Origin: Kosakonia sp. SMBL-WEM22
GTDB lineage: Bacteria > Pseudomonadota > Gammaproteobacteria > Enterobacterales > Enterobacteriaceae
NCBI RefSeq assembly: GCF_014490785.1
Contig: NZ_CP051488.1
Coordinates: 4,898,001 to 4,962,000, forward strand
Reading direction: 5' to 3'
DNA: 64,000 nt
Part shown: piece by piece, positions 41,068 through 49,104 of the stretch
Layout of the letters: each line of letters begins with the position of its first letter
Numbering within the stretch: position 1 is the stretch's first letter
Notes under the pieces: generated by a model
What the model saw: the letters and a program-made list of their open reading frames with translations, nothing else
Databases searched by the model: none
Told to the model about the DNA's origin: nothing
Made by a program: the position numbers and the translations under genes

Positions 41068-42102
41068 ATGAGTAACGCGATTACGATGGGTATTTTGTGG
41101 CATTTGATAGGCGCGGCCAGTGCAGCCTGTTTCTATGCCCCGTTCAAAAAGGTCAAACAGTGGTCATGGGAGACGATGTGGTCGATAGGCGGCCTCGTCT
41201 CCTGGATAGTTCTCCCGTGGAGCATCAGCGCGCTGTTACTGCCCGATTTCTGGGCCTATTTCAGCTCGTTCAATGCTTCCACCCTGCTGCCAGTCTTTCT
41301 CTTCGGCGCGATGTGGGGCGTCGGCAATATCAATTACGGTTTAACGATGCGCTATCTCGGCATGTCGATGGGCATTGGTATCGCCATTGGCATTACGCTG
41401 ATTGTCGGCACCCTGATGACGCCGGTGCTCAACGGCAATTTCGGCGTGCTGATCCATACCGAAGGGGGCCGTATGACGCTGCTTGGCGTGCTGGTCGCCC
41501 TGATTGGCGTCGGCATTGTAACGCGCGCAGGCCAGCTGAAAGAGCGCAAAATGGGCATTAAAGCTGAAGAGTTCAACCTGAAAAAAGGGCTGGCGCTGGC
41601 GGTGATGTGCGGCATCTTCTCGGCAGGAATGTCCTTTGCGATGAACGCCGCTAAACCGATGCACGATGCCGCCGCCGCGTTGGGCATCGACCCGCTCTAT
41701 ACCGCGCTGCCGAGCTATGTGGTGATCATGGGCGGTGGCGCACTGGTCAACCTTGGCTTCTGCATCATCCGGCTGGCAAAAGTGAAGAATTTGTCGATAA
41801 AAGCAGATTTCTCACTGGCAACGCCGCTGATTATCAGCAATCTCCTGCTCTCCGCTCTCGGCGGGTTAATGTGGTACCTGCAATTCTTCTTCTACGCCTG
41901 GGGCCATGCCCGTATTCCGGCACAGTATGACTATATCAGCTGGATGCTGCACATGAGTTTCTACGTGCTGTGCGGCGGCATTGTCGGGCTGGTGCTAAAG
42001 GAGTGGAAGAACGCCGGACGTCAGCCGGTCAGCGTACTGAGCCTCGGCTGCGTGGTGATCATTATCGCGGCCAATATTGTCGGCCTCGGTATGGCGAGCT
42101 AA
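41068..42102 (+). CDS. rhaT: L-rhamnose:H+ symporter RhaT
   Basis: Inner-membrane proton symporter for L-rhamnose of the drug/metabolite transporter superfamily. Its 344 residues equal E. coli, with ten hydrophobic helices. Typical stretches are MGILWHLIGAASAACFYAPF, WGVGNINYGLTMRYLGMSMG and SWMLHMSFYVLCGGIVGLVL. AAAGGAG precedes the ATG. It is convergent with rhaR (stops adjacent). The name must be kept apart from the ATPase of the rhamnose ABC importer downstream, also called RhaT in rhizobia. Confidence 0.98.
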   Translation: MSNAITMGILWHLIGAASAACFYAPFKKVKQWSWETMWSIGGLVSWIVLPWSISALLLPDFWAYFSSFNASTLLPVFLFGAMWGVGNINYGLTMRYLGMSMGIGIAIGITLIVGTLMTPVLNGNFGVLIHTEGGRMTLLGVLVALIGVGIVTRAGQLKERKMGIKAEEFNLKKGLALAVMCGIFSAGMSFAMNAAKPMHDAAAALGIDPLYTALPSYVVIMGGGALVNLGFCIIRLAKVKNLSIKADFSLATPLIISNLLLSALGGLMWYLQFFFYAWGHARIPAQYDYISWMLHMSFYVLCGGIVGLVLKEWKNAGRQPVSVLSLGCVVIIIAANIVGLGMAS

Positions 42103-42951
42103 TCAGGCGGCGGCGCGACTGCGATGACGCCACTGTCCTGGCGTCATCCCCACTTCGCGGCTAAAGACCACCGAAAAGTAGTTACTGTCCTCAAACCCGC
42201 ACTGCATGGCGATTTCGCCAATCATCTGCTCCGAGTGCTGGAGCAGATATTGCGCGTGGCAGATGCGCAGCTGGCGCAGATAGTGGTTGATGGTCATGCC
42301 GGTCTGGGAGCGAAACTGCTGGCGCAGGGCGCGCTCGCTGCACTGCTCCTGCTCACAAAACTGCTCAAGCGCAAAGCTGCGGTTCAGGCTGCCGGAAAGG
42401 GCAGTGATCAGCTTATCCAGCAGCGCTTCGCTGTGGGTGGCGGCAAGGTTATCGGCGGCGAAACGGTGGCGTTTTAAGGTCATCACCAGCTGGGCAAAGA
42501 GCGTTTCCGCCATCATATTCGCCAGTGGGTCGCTCTTGTTACTCTCATGCTCCAGTTGGGCAATTACCTGGCGGGCCTGGGTCATGCCGCTGCTGCCGAT
42601 GCGCCAGTGCGGGCTCCACGCTCCGCCGCTAAAGCCGGGGATCAGCCCCCCCCAGTCGAGATTGAGCGTAAGCCGCTCGGGGCAGTAGATGATGTTCTGC
42701 AACACCAGATCGTTAACCGAGGCGTAAGAGTGGCAATCCTCGGCGCGAATATAGAAGAGATCGCCGCGCGTAATGCGGTAGGGGCGGTTGTTAAGCACAT
42801 GCAGGCCATTGCCGCGCCATACCATCACCAGCTCATTAAACTCGTGGGTATGTTCGGCAAACACATGTTGCGGGTAGCGGTCCGCCACCCCCACCGCCTG
42901 ACCGGCGCGCGGAAAAAAGTCGTCCCGACGAAGAATAAGCTGGCCTGTCAC
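42103..42951 (-). CDS. rhaR: Rhamnose operon activator RhaR
   Basis: AraC-family activator that responds to L-rhamnose and turns on rhaSR. It has 282 residues. The N-terminal cupin-like domain includes QHVFAEHTHEFNELVMVWRG and ITRGDLFYIRAEDCHSY. The C-terminal DNA-binding domain (about 175-275) has FALEQFCEQEQCSERALRQQF and IGEIAMQCGFEDSNYFSVVF followed by MTPGQWRHR. It is second in the rhaSR operon, 73 bases after rhaS, and convergent with rhaT. Confidence 0.96.
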   Translation of the reverse strand: MTGQLILRRDDFFPRAGQAVGVADRYPQHVFAEHTHEFNELVMVWRGNGLHVLNNRPYRITRGDLFYIRAEDCHSYASVNDLVLQNIIYCPERLTLNLDWGGLIPGFSGGAWSPHWRIGSSGMTQARQVIAQLEHESNKSDPLANMMAETLFAQLVMTLKRHRFAADNLAATHSEALLDKLITALSGSLNRSFALEQFCEQEQCSERALRQQFRSQTGMTINHYLRQLRICHAQYLLQHSEQMIGEIAMQCGFEDSNYFSVVFSREVGMTPGQWRHRSRAAA

Positions 42952-43024
42952 ATCATCACCTCTGCATGCACTAACCTGACATTATTAGCCAAAGCGCAGC
43001 CAAAAATCGGTGATTCTCTTCTCG

Positions 43025-43861
43025 TTACTGAAGCAGGGTATCGCGCCCCTGGCGAATTTCACGCGGTGACCAGCTAAACTCGCGGCGAAACAGGGTCGAA
43101 AAGTGGTTACTGTCGCCAAACCCGCAACGAAAAGCGATATCCGTTACGCTCTCATCGCTGTGGCGCAGCATATGGCGCGCTTTGATTAGCCGCAGGCGGT
43201 TCAGATAGCGCTGCGGCGTCATGCCGGTGGTCTGTTTAAGCTGGCGATGCAGCGTGCGCAAAGAGAGCGTGAAGCGCTCGGCAAGCGACGCCCAGCAAAC
43301 ATCCTCCGCGAAGTGATCCTCCAGCCACAGCAGCAGCTGGTTAAGCCGCGCGTCGCTGTTGCCCATCTCCGCCTGCTGGCTGCTACGACGCAGCAGCACC
43401 AGCAGCTGCATAAAGAGCATTTCGCGGTTGGCAATATCGTGGGTTTCCAGTTCCGCGCCCTGCGCCTCCATCTGGCTGATAATGCCGCGCACCTGCCCCA
43501 GCGTCTGCTGGCTCACCCGCCAGTGCGACGGGTAGTGCCCCTCCTGCTCCTGCGGTAACAGCTGGTTTAACCCAGCAAGGAACTGGAAAGCATCCGGCGA
43601 GCGGTAGAGCACATTGGTCAGGCAGAGATTATCGGTGTGCTCATAGAGATGGCGGTCATGATCGCGCACAAAGCAGACCGTGCCACCGCTGATGGTGTAA
43701 GGCTGGCCGTTAAAGACATGAATGCCGGAGCCATGCTCAACAATCACAATTTCATGAAAATCATGATGATGCTCAGGGAAAGCCGCCTGCGGCAGCCGCG
43801 GCTCAATGGCAACCGGTGATTTACCTGGCGGAAAGAAATCGACGCTATGCAGTATGGTCAT
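43025..43861 (-). CDS. rhaS: Rhamnose operon activator RhaS
   Basis: AraC-family activator that with rhamnose binds the rhaBAD and rhaT promoters. Its 278 residues equal E. coli. The sensing domain has FPEHHHDFHEIVIVEHGSG (about 29-47), and the DNA-binding domain has LSLRTLHRQLKQTTGMTPQRY and VTDIAFRCGFGDSNHFSTLF. It is first in rhaSR, divergent from rhaBAD across a 301-base control region. It should not be confused with the periplasmic binding protein encoded at 48072. Confidence 0.97.
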   Translation of the reverse strand: MTILHSVDFFPPGKSPVAIEPRLPQAAFPEHHHDFHEIVIVEHGSGIHVFNGQPYTISGGTVCFVRDHDRHLYEHTDNLCLTNVLYRSPDAFQFLAGLNQLLPQEQEGHYPSHWRVSQQTLGQVRGIISQMEAQGAELETHDIANREMLFMQLLVLLRRSSQQAEMGNSDARLNQLLLWLEDHFAEDVCWASLAERFTLSLRTLHRQLKQTTGMTPQRYLNRLRLIKARHMLRHSDESVTDIAFRCGFGDSNHFSTLFRREFSWSPREIRQGRDTLLQ

Positions 43862-43990
43862 GATCGCCCCAGCACATGAGAAACAGTCTCAAAATAGTAA
43901 TTAAGGGCGGCCAACCTCACCTTTAATTTTCGACGCCATTTCGCGCATAAGCTGCCCGTTTTTTAAGAAACGCCCGGAAAGATCGGGAAA

Positions 43991-44006
43991 TGTGGCGAGA
44001 GTCACA
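43991..44006. promoter_or_regulatory. CRP site, rhaSR side
   Basis: TGTGG-CGAGAG-TCACA fits the CRP consensus TGTGA-N6-TCACA with one mismatch. It lies in the rhaS-rhaB divergent region. Confidence 0.7.
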
Positions 44007-44036
44007 ATGGCGTAAGACTCCGTCATCACTGGAATT

Positions 44037-44052
44037 TGTGAACTCTCTCACG
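44037..44052. promoter_or_regulatory. CRP site of the rhaBAD promoter
   Basis: TGTGA-ACTCTC-TCACG has one mismatch to the CRP consensus and ends 3 bases before the RhaS site, as in E. coli rhaBAD. Confidence 0.8.
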
Positions 44053-44055
44053 TTC

Positions 44056-44132
44056 ATCTTTGCTTTCTTGCCAGCGCCCCTTCGCCGCTGTCAGTAGCAA
44101 GAAGGTAGACCCCACGCCCCCTTTTTTAGACT
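44056..44132 (+). promoter_or_regulatory. rhaBAD promoter with RhaS half-sites
   Basis: Two 17-base inverted half-sites, ATCTTTGCTTTCTTGCC (44056-44072) and GTCAGTAGCAAGAAGGT (44090-44106), are separated by 16 bases, the spacing known for E. coli. TAGACT at 44127-44132 is the -10. The transcript would begin about 25 bases before rhaB. Confidence 0.88.
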
Positions 44133-44162
44133 GTCCGCAATGACTCTATGAAGGACCTCATC

Positions 44163-45632
44163 ATGACTTTTCGCCACTGCGTCGCGGTTGATTTAGGTGC
44201 CTCCAGCGGACGGGTAATGCTGGCGCGTTACGATTGCCGGAGCCGGGCGCTGACGCTTCAGGAAATTCACCGCTTTGTTAACTGCTTACAGAGCGTCGAC
44301 GGCTTCGACTGCTGGGATATCGACCGCCTGGAAGTCGAGATCCGCACCGGGCTGCAAAAGGTGTGCGAATCCGGCGTGCAGCCTGACAGCATCGGCATTG
44401 ATACCTGGGGCGTCGATTATGTGTTGATTAACCGCGCAGGCGAACGCGTCGGCCTGCCCATTGCCTACCGCGACAGCCGCACCGACGGCATTATGCAGCG
44501 CGCTTTCCAGCAGCCGGGCAAAGCCGATATCTATCGCCGCAGCGGCATCCAGTTTCTCCCCTTCAACACGCTCTACCAGTTACGCGCGCTGGCGGAACAG
44601 CAGCCGCACACCGTAGAGCAGGTGGAGCACGCCCTGCTGATCCCGGACTACTTCAGCTTCCGCCTGACCGGGCAGCGCAACTGGGAGTACACCAACGCCA
44701 CCACTACGCAACTGGTCAATATCAACACCGACACCTGGGACGCCACGCTGCTCGACTGGGCTGGCGTGCCCGCAAGCTGGTTTGGTACACCGACCCATCC
44801 GGGAAATGTGATTGGCGACTGGATCTGCCCGCAGGGCAACGCTATTCCGGTGGTCGCCGTAGCCAGCCACGATACCGCCAGCGCAGTGATCGCCTCACCG
44901 CTGGCCGATAACGATGCGGCATATCTCTCTTCCGGCACCTGGTCATTGATGGGTTTTGAGAGCAAAACGCCCTACACCAGCGACGCCGCGCTCGCTGCCA
45001 ATATCACCAATGAAGGCGGTGCCGAGGGGCGCTACCGCGTGCTGAAAAACATCATGGGCTTGTGGCTGTTACAGCGGGTGCTGAAAGAGCAGAACATCAG
45101 CGACCTGCCCGCGCTTATCGCCCTCACCGAACAGATCGCGGTCGGCCGCTTCATCATCAACCCCAACGATGAGCGCTTCATCAACCCGGCAAACATGAGC
45201 GCCGAGATCCAGGCCGCCTGCCGCGATGCGGATCAGCCCGTGCCACAGAGCGCCGCCGAACTGGCGCGCTGCATTTTCGACAGCCTCGCCCTGCTCTATG
45301 CCGATGTGCTGAGCGAGCTGGCGACCCTGCGCGGCAAGCCCTTTACCCGCCTGCACATTGTCGGCGGCGGCTGCCAGAACCAGTTGCTGAACCAGCTTTG
45401 CGCCGACGCCTGCGGATTGCCGGTGGTCGCCGGGCCGGTTGAAGCCTCAACGCTCGGCAATATTGGCGTACAGCTGATGACGCTCGATGAACTGACCAAC
45501 GTCGATGAGTTCCGTCAGGTGGTGGCGGCTAATCACCCCCTGCTCACCTTTACCCCCGATTCTGATAATGAAATCGCCCGCTATGTCGCGCGTTTTCAGC
45601 AAAAACGACAGACAAAGGAGCTTTGCGCATGA
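44163..45632 (+). CDS. rhaB: L-rhamnulokinase
   Basis: FGGY-family kinase that phosphorylates L-rhamnulose at position 1. It has 489 residues from ATG 44163 (MTFRHCVAVDLGASSGRVML), with AAGGA 8 bases before; an ATG at 44148 is in frame but precedes the ribosome site. Motifs are DLGASSGR (phosphate loop), GIDTWGVDYVLI, the catalytic-domain GNVIGDWICPQGNAIPVVAVASHDTASAV region, SSGTWSLMGFES and HIVGGGCQNQLLNQ (adenine binding). It is first in rhaBAD and overlaps rhaA by four bases. Confidence 0.98.
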   Translation: MTFRHCVAVDLGASSGRVMLARYDCRSRALTLQEIHRFVNCLQSVDGFDCWDIDRLEVEIRTGLQKVCESGVQPDSIGIDTWGVDYVLINRAGERVGLPIAYRDSRTDGIMQRAFQQPGKADIYRRSGIQFLPFNTLYQLRALAEQQPHTVEQVEHALLIPDYFSFRLTGQRNWEYTNATTTQLVNINTDTWDATLLDWAGVPASWFGTPTHPGNVIGDWICPQGNAIPVVAVASHDTASAVIASPLADNDAAYLSSGTWSLMGFESKTPYTSDAALAANITNEGGAEGRYRVLKNIMGLWLLQRVLKEQNISDLPALIALTEQIAVGRFIINPNDERFINPANMSAEIQAACRDADQPVPQSAAELARCIFDSLALLYADVLSELATLRGKPFTRLHIVGGGCQNQLLNQLCADACGLPVVAGPVEASTLGNIGVQLMTLDELTNVDEFRQVVAANHPLLTFTPDSDNEIARYVARFQQKRQTKELCA

Positions 45633-46888
45633 CCACTCAACTTGAACAGGCCTGGGAGATTGCCAGGGAACGTTTTGCCGCGGTCGGCATCGACGCCGAG
45701 GAGGCGCTGCGTCAGCTCGATCGCCTGCCGGTCTCAATGCACTGCTGGCAGGGCGACGATGTGGCCGGGTTCGAAAACCCGGAAGGCAGCCTGACTGGCG
45801 GTATTCAGGCCACCGGTAACTATCCGGGGAAAGCGCGCAACGCCGCCGAATTACGCGCCGATCTGGAGCAGGCACTGAGCCTGATCCCCGGCCCTAAACG
45901 CCTTAATCTGCACGCCATTTATCATGAAGCCGATGGGCCAGTGGCGCGCAACGAGATCAAACCGGAGCACTTTAAAAACTGGGTTGCGTGGGCGAAAGCC
46001 AACAAGCTGGGGCTCGATTTTAACCCCTCCTGCTTCTCTCACCCGCTTAGCGCCGACGGCTTTACCCTCTCTCATGCCAATGATGAGGTGCGCCAGTTCT
46101 GGATTGAGCATGTGAAGGCCAGCCGCCGCGTCTCTGCCTCCTTCGGTGAGCAGCTCGGTACGCCGTCAGTGATGAATATCTGGGTGCCGGATGGCATGAA
46201 GGATGTGACCGTCGATCGCCTGGCCCCGCGCCAGCGTCTGCTTGCTGCGCTGGACGAAGCAATGAGCGAGAAACTGGATCCGGCGCACCATATCGACGCC
46301 GTGGAGAGCAAGTTGTTCGGCATCGGTGCCGAGAGCTACACCGTCGGCTCGAATGAGTTCTATATGGGGTACGCCACCAGCCGCCAGACCGCGCTCTGCC
46401 TGGATGCGGGCCACTTCCACCCAACGGAGGTGATCTCCGACAAAATCTCCGCCGCCATGCTCTATGTGCCGCGCCTGCTGCTGCATGTCAGCCGCCCGGT
46501 GCGCTGGGACAGCGATCACGTGGTGCTGCTGGATGATGAAACCCAGGCCATCGCCAGCGAGATCATTCGCCACCAGCTGTTTGACCGTGTGCATATCGGC
46601 CTCGACTTCTTTGACGCCTCTATCAACCGTATCGCCGCGTGGGTGATTGGCACCCGCAATATGAAAAAAGCACTGCTGCGCGCCCTGCTGGAGCCGGTTG
46701 AACAGCTGCGCCAGCTGGAAGCCGACGGCGATTACACCGCGCGCCTCGCGCTGCTCGAAGAGCAGAAATCCCTGCCATGGCAGGCGGTGTGGGAGATCTA
46801 TTGTCAGCGCCACGATACCCCCGCCGGCAGTCAGTGGCTTGAGAGCGTGCGGGCGTATGAGCAAGCGGTATTACGCCAGCGCCAGTAA
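45629..46888 (+). CDS. rhaA: L-rhamnose isomerase
   Basis: Mn-dependent TIM-barrel enzyme converting L-rhamnose to L-rhamnulose. Its 419 residues equal E. coli. The start at ATG 45629 (MTTQLEQAWEIARERF) overlaps the rhaB stop and has AAGGAG upstream. Active-site stretches are DFNPSCFSHP, ESKLFGIGAESYTVGSNEFYM (metal Glu), LDAGHFHPTEVISDK (His and Asp ligands) and RPVRWDSDHVVLLDDETQ (Asp ligands). The stop lies at the edge of a tandem BIME array. Confidence 0.98.
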   Translation: MTTQLEQAWEIARERFAAVGIDAEEALRQLDRLPVSMHCWQGDDVAGFENPEGSLTGGIQATGNYPGKARNAAELRADLEQALSLIPGPKRLNLHAIYHEADGPVARNEIKPEHFKNWVAWAKANKLGLDFNPSCFSHPLSADGFTLSHANDEVRQFWIEHVKASRRVSASFGEQLGTPSVMNIWVPDGMKDVTVDRLAPRQRLLAALDEAMSEKLDPAHHIDAVESKLFGIGAESYTVGSNEFYMGYATSRQTALCLDAGHFHPTEVISDKISAAMLYVPRLLLHVSRPVRWDSDHVVLLDDETQAIASEIIRHQLFDRVHIGLDFFDASINRIAAWVIGTRNMKKALLRALLEPVEQLRQLEADGDYTARLALLEEQKSLPWQAVWEIYCQRHDTPAGSQWLESVRAYEQAVLRQRQ

Positions 46889-47100
46889 TGCTGTGCCGGA
46901 TGGTGGCTTACGCCTTATCCGGCCTACAAAACGGGCGCACCGCTTAACCAATGCTGTGCCGGATGGCGGCTTGCGCCTTATCCGGCCTACAAAACGGGCG
47001 CACCGCTTAACCAATGCTGTGCCGGATGGCGGCTTACGCCTTATCCGGCCTACCGAGCAACCGATTTATGTAGGCCGGATAAGCACAGCGCCATCCGGCA
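46888..47100. repeat. Tandem BIME/REP array between rhaA and rhaD
   Basis: A 63-base unit (46888-46950, 46951-47013, partial 47014-47053) contains TGCCGGATGGCGGCTTACGC and CTTATCCGGCCTACA and differs by only two bases between the two complete copies. An inverted copy TGTAGGCCGGATAAG...GCCATCCGGCA ends the array (47069-47100). The half-palindromes define classical enterobacterial REP sequences. The array fills almost the whole gap between two genes of one operon. Confidence 0.95.
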
Positions 47101-47124
47101 ACAGAACCAACAGGAACTCCATAC

Positions 47125-47955
47125 ATGCAGACCATTATTAACGCCTGGTTCGTCCAGGGGATGATTAAAGCGACAACCGACGCCTGGCTGAAGGGCTGGG
47201 ACGAACGCAACGGCGGCAATCTGACCCTGCGTCTCGACGATGCGGATATTGCGCCCTATGAAGCAGATTTCCACCCGCAGCCGCGCTACATTCCCCTCAG
47301 CCAGCCGATGCCGCTGCTCGCCAACACGCCGTTTATCGTCACCGGCTCCGGCAAATTTTTCCGCAACGTGCAGCTCGATCCAACGGCCAACCTCGGCGTG
47401 GTCAAAGTCGACAGCGATGGTGCTGGTTACCACATCCTGTGGGGGCTGACGAACGAAGCGGTGCCCACCTCCGAGTTGCCGGCGCACTTCTTATCCCACT
47501 GCGAGCGCATCCAGGCGACCGGCGGCAAAGATCGGGTGATCATGCACTGCCACGCCACCAACCTTATCGCCCTGACCTACGTGCTGGAAAACAGCTCGGA
47601 TCTGATTACCCGCAAGCTGTGGGAAGGGAGCACCGAGTGTCTGGTGGTCTTCCCGGACGGCGTCGGCATTCTGCCGTGGATGGTGCCGGGCACCGATGAG
47701 ATTGGCCGCGCCACCGCCAACGACATGCAGAAACATTCGCTGGTGCTGTGGCCGTTCCACGGCGTTTTCGGCAGCGGCCCGACGCTGGATGAGGCCTTTG
47801 GCCTGATCGACACCGCAGAAAAATCCGCCGAGGTGTTAGTCAAAGTCTATTCGATGGGCGGTATGAAACAGACCATCACCCGTGAAGAACTGATCGCACT
47901 GGGCAAACGCTTCGGCGTCAACCCGCTGCAATCGGCGTTAGACCTGTACCACTAA
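47125..47955 (+). CDS. rhaD: L-rhamnulose-1-phosphate aldolase
   Basis: Zinc class II aldolase cleaving rhamnulose 1-phosphate to dihydroxyacetone phosphate and L-lactaldehyde. It has 276 residues (274 in E. coli). Visible are catalytic Glu117 (EAVPTSELPAHF), zinc ligands His141 and His143 in MHCHATNLIAL, and the third zinc histidine in LVLWPFHGVFGSGPT (about 212). TGSGKFFRN binds phosphate. AGGAAC precedes the ATG. It follows the BIME array and is the last gene of rhaBAD, 116 bases before the ABC importer genes. Confidence 0.98.
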   Translation: MQTIINAWFVQGMIKATTDAWLKGWDERNGGNLTLRLDDADIAPYEADFHPQPRYIPLSQPMPLLANTPFIVTGSGKFFRNVQLDPTANLGVVKVDSDGAGYHILWGLTNEAVPTSELPAHFLSHCERIQATGGKDRVIMHCHATNLIALTYVLENSSDLITRKLWEGSTECLVVFPDGVGILPWMVPGTDEIGRATANDMQKHSLVLWPFHGVFGSGPTLDEAFGLIDTAEKSAEVLVKVYSMGGMKQTITREELIALGKRFGVNPLQSALDLYH

Positions 47956-47962
47956 AAAAACG

Positions 47963-47986
47963 CGCCCCGCTCACGCAGACGGGGCG
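47963..47986. other. GC-rich hairpin after rhaD
   Basis: CGCCCCG (47963-47969) pairs with CGGGGCG (47980-47986). The A-run is on the upstream side, so as a terminator it would fit the minus strand better. On the plus strand it may only attenuate or protect the 3' end of rhaBAD mRNA before the importer genes. Confidence 0.45.
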
Positions 47987-48071
47987 AACTCTGTTCACCT
48001 GCAAAAAACCACTCCCTGGTGATTTCGGCAATACGAAAGCAGACGGGAGTGTCATCCGTGGAGTACGAGCA

Positions 48072-49058
48072 ATGAAAACAAAAGCAAGCTTGATCCTCAC
48101 CGTTGTCATGATGGCGTTATCCGGTTCCGCCATCGCCGAAGTGAAAATCGCCCTGGTGGCGAAATCGTTAGGGAATGGTTTTTTTGAAGCCGCCAACACC
48201 GGCGCGCAGGAGGCAGCAAAAGAGTTAGGCGACGTTAAAGTGATCTACACCGGGCCGACCACCACCACGGCAGAAGCGCAGATCGAAGTGCTGAACGGCT
48301 TGATCGCCCAGGGGGTAGATGCGATCGCCATCTCCGCCAACGATCCCGACGCCGTAGTACCGGTGCTGAAAAAAGCGATGCAGCGCGGTATCAAAGTGGT
48401 GTCCTGGGACTCCGGCGTGGCGAAAGCCGGGAGGCAGATCCACCTCAACCCCTCCAACAACGCGCTGATTGGCGAAACCAACGTCAAGCTTGCTGCCGAT
48501 GCGCTGAAAGCGCTCAACGTTGAGAAAGGGGACGTCGCCATTCTGAGCGCCACGCCAACCTCCACCAACCAGAATATCTGGATTGCGGAGATGAAAAAGG
48601 TGCTGCCGAAGTACCCCTCCGTCAATCTGGTCACCGTCGCGTATGGCGACGATCTCTCCGATAAAAGCTACCGCGAAGCGGTGGGTTTGCTGAAGTCTTA
48701 CCCGGATCTGAAAGTGATCGTCTCCCCCTCCTCCGTCGGCATTGTCGCCGCCGCGCAGGCGGTGAAGGACCAGGGCAAAATCGGCAAAGTCTACGTTACC
48801 GGTCTCGGCTTGCCCTCTGAAATGGCAGGTGCCATCAAATCCGGTGCCAGTAAAAGTTTCGCCATCTGGAACCCGATCGATCTCGGCTATGCCGCCACCT
48901 ATTTAGCGAACGATCTGGTGAAAGGGACGGCGACGAAAACGGAAGCCAGCATGGGCCGCTTAGGGAAAGTGACGCTGGATGCCGACGGCAATGGCGCGAT
49001 GGCGCAACCCTTCGTCTACGATGCCAGCAACATTGATAAGTTCTCGAAGATGTTCTGA
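48072..49058 (+). CDS. Rhamnose ABC importer, periplasmic substrate-binding protein
   Basis: Sugar-binding protein of 328 residues (LsrB/RhaS-type, peripla_BP_4). The signal peptide is MKTKASLILTVVMMALSGSA followed by IA-EVKI. Visible are KSLGNGFFEAANTGAQEAAK (ligand-contact loop), ISANDPDAVVPVLKKAM and VVSWDSG (sugar-contact Asp). Homologues in rhizobia called RhaS bind L-rhamnose, and the context after rhaD makes that the best guess; an autoinducer-2 or other deoxy-sugar ligand is possible. It is first of a four-gene importer followed by fucO-like and rhaM genes. The symbol rhaS is avoided because it already names the activator. Confidence 0.88.
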   Translation: MKTKASLILTVVMMALSGSAIAEVKIALVAKSLGNGFFEAANTGAQEAAKELGDVKVIYTGPTTTTAEAQIEVLNGLIAQGVDAIAISANDPDAVVPVLKKAMQRGIKVVSWDSGVAKAGRQIHLNPSNNALIGETNVKLAADALKALNVEKGDVAILSATPTSTNQNIWIAEMKKVLPKYPSVNLVTVAYGDDLSDKSYREAVGLLKSYPDLKVIVSPSSVGIVAAAQAVKDQGKIGKVYVTGLGLPSEMAGAIKSGASKSFAIWNPIDLGYAATYLANDLVKGTATKTEASMGRLGKVTLDADGNGAMAQPFVYDASNIDKFSKMF

Positions 49059-49104
49059 CCCTTTCCCCTCTCTGACGGGAGGGGGTAAAAACCGGAGAGT
49101 TATC

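Noticed and set aside
46698..47141. A frame encoding three copies of a 21-residue peptide (NAVPDGGLRLIRPTKRAHRLT)
   Set aside because: The repeated peptide is only the translation of the 63-bp BIME units; the rest lies in another frame of rhaA.
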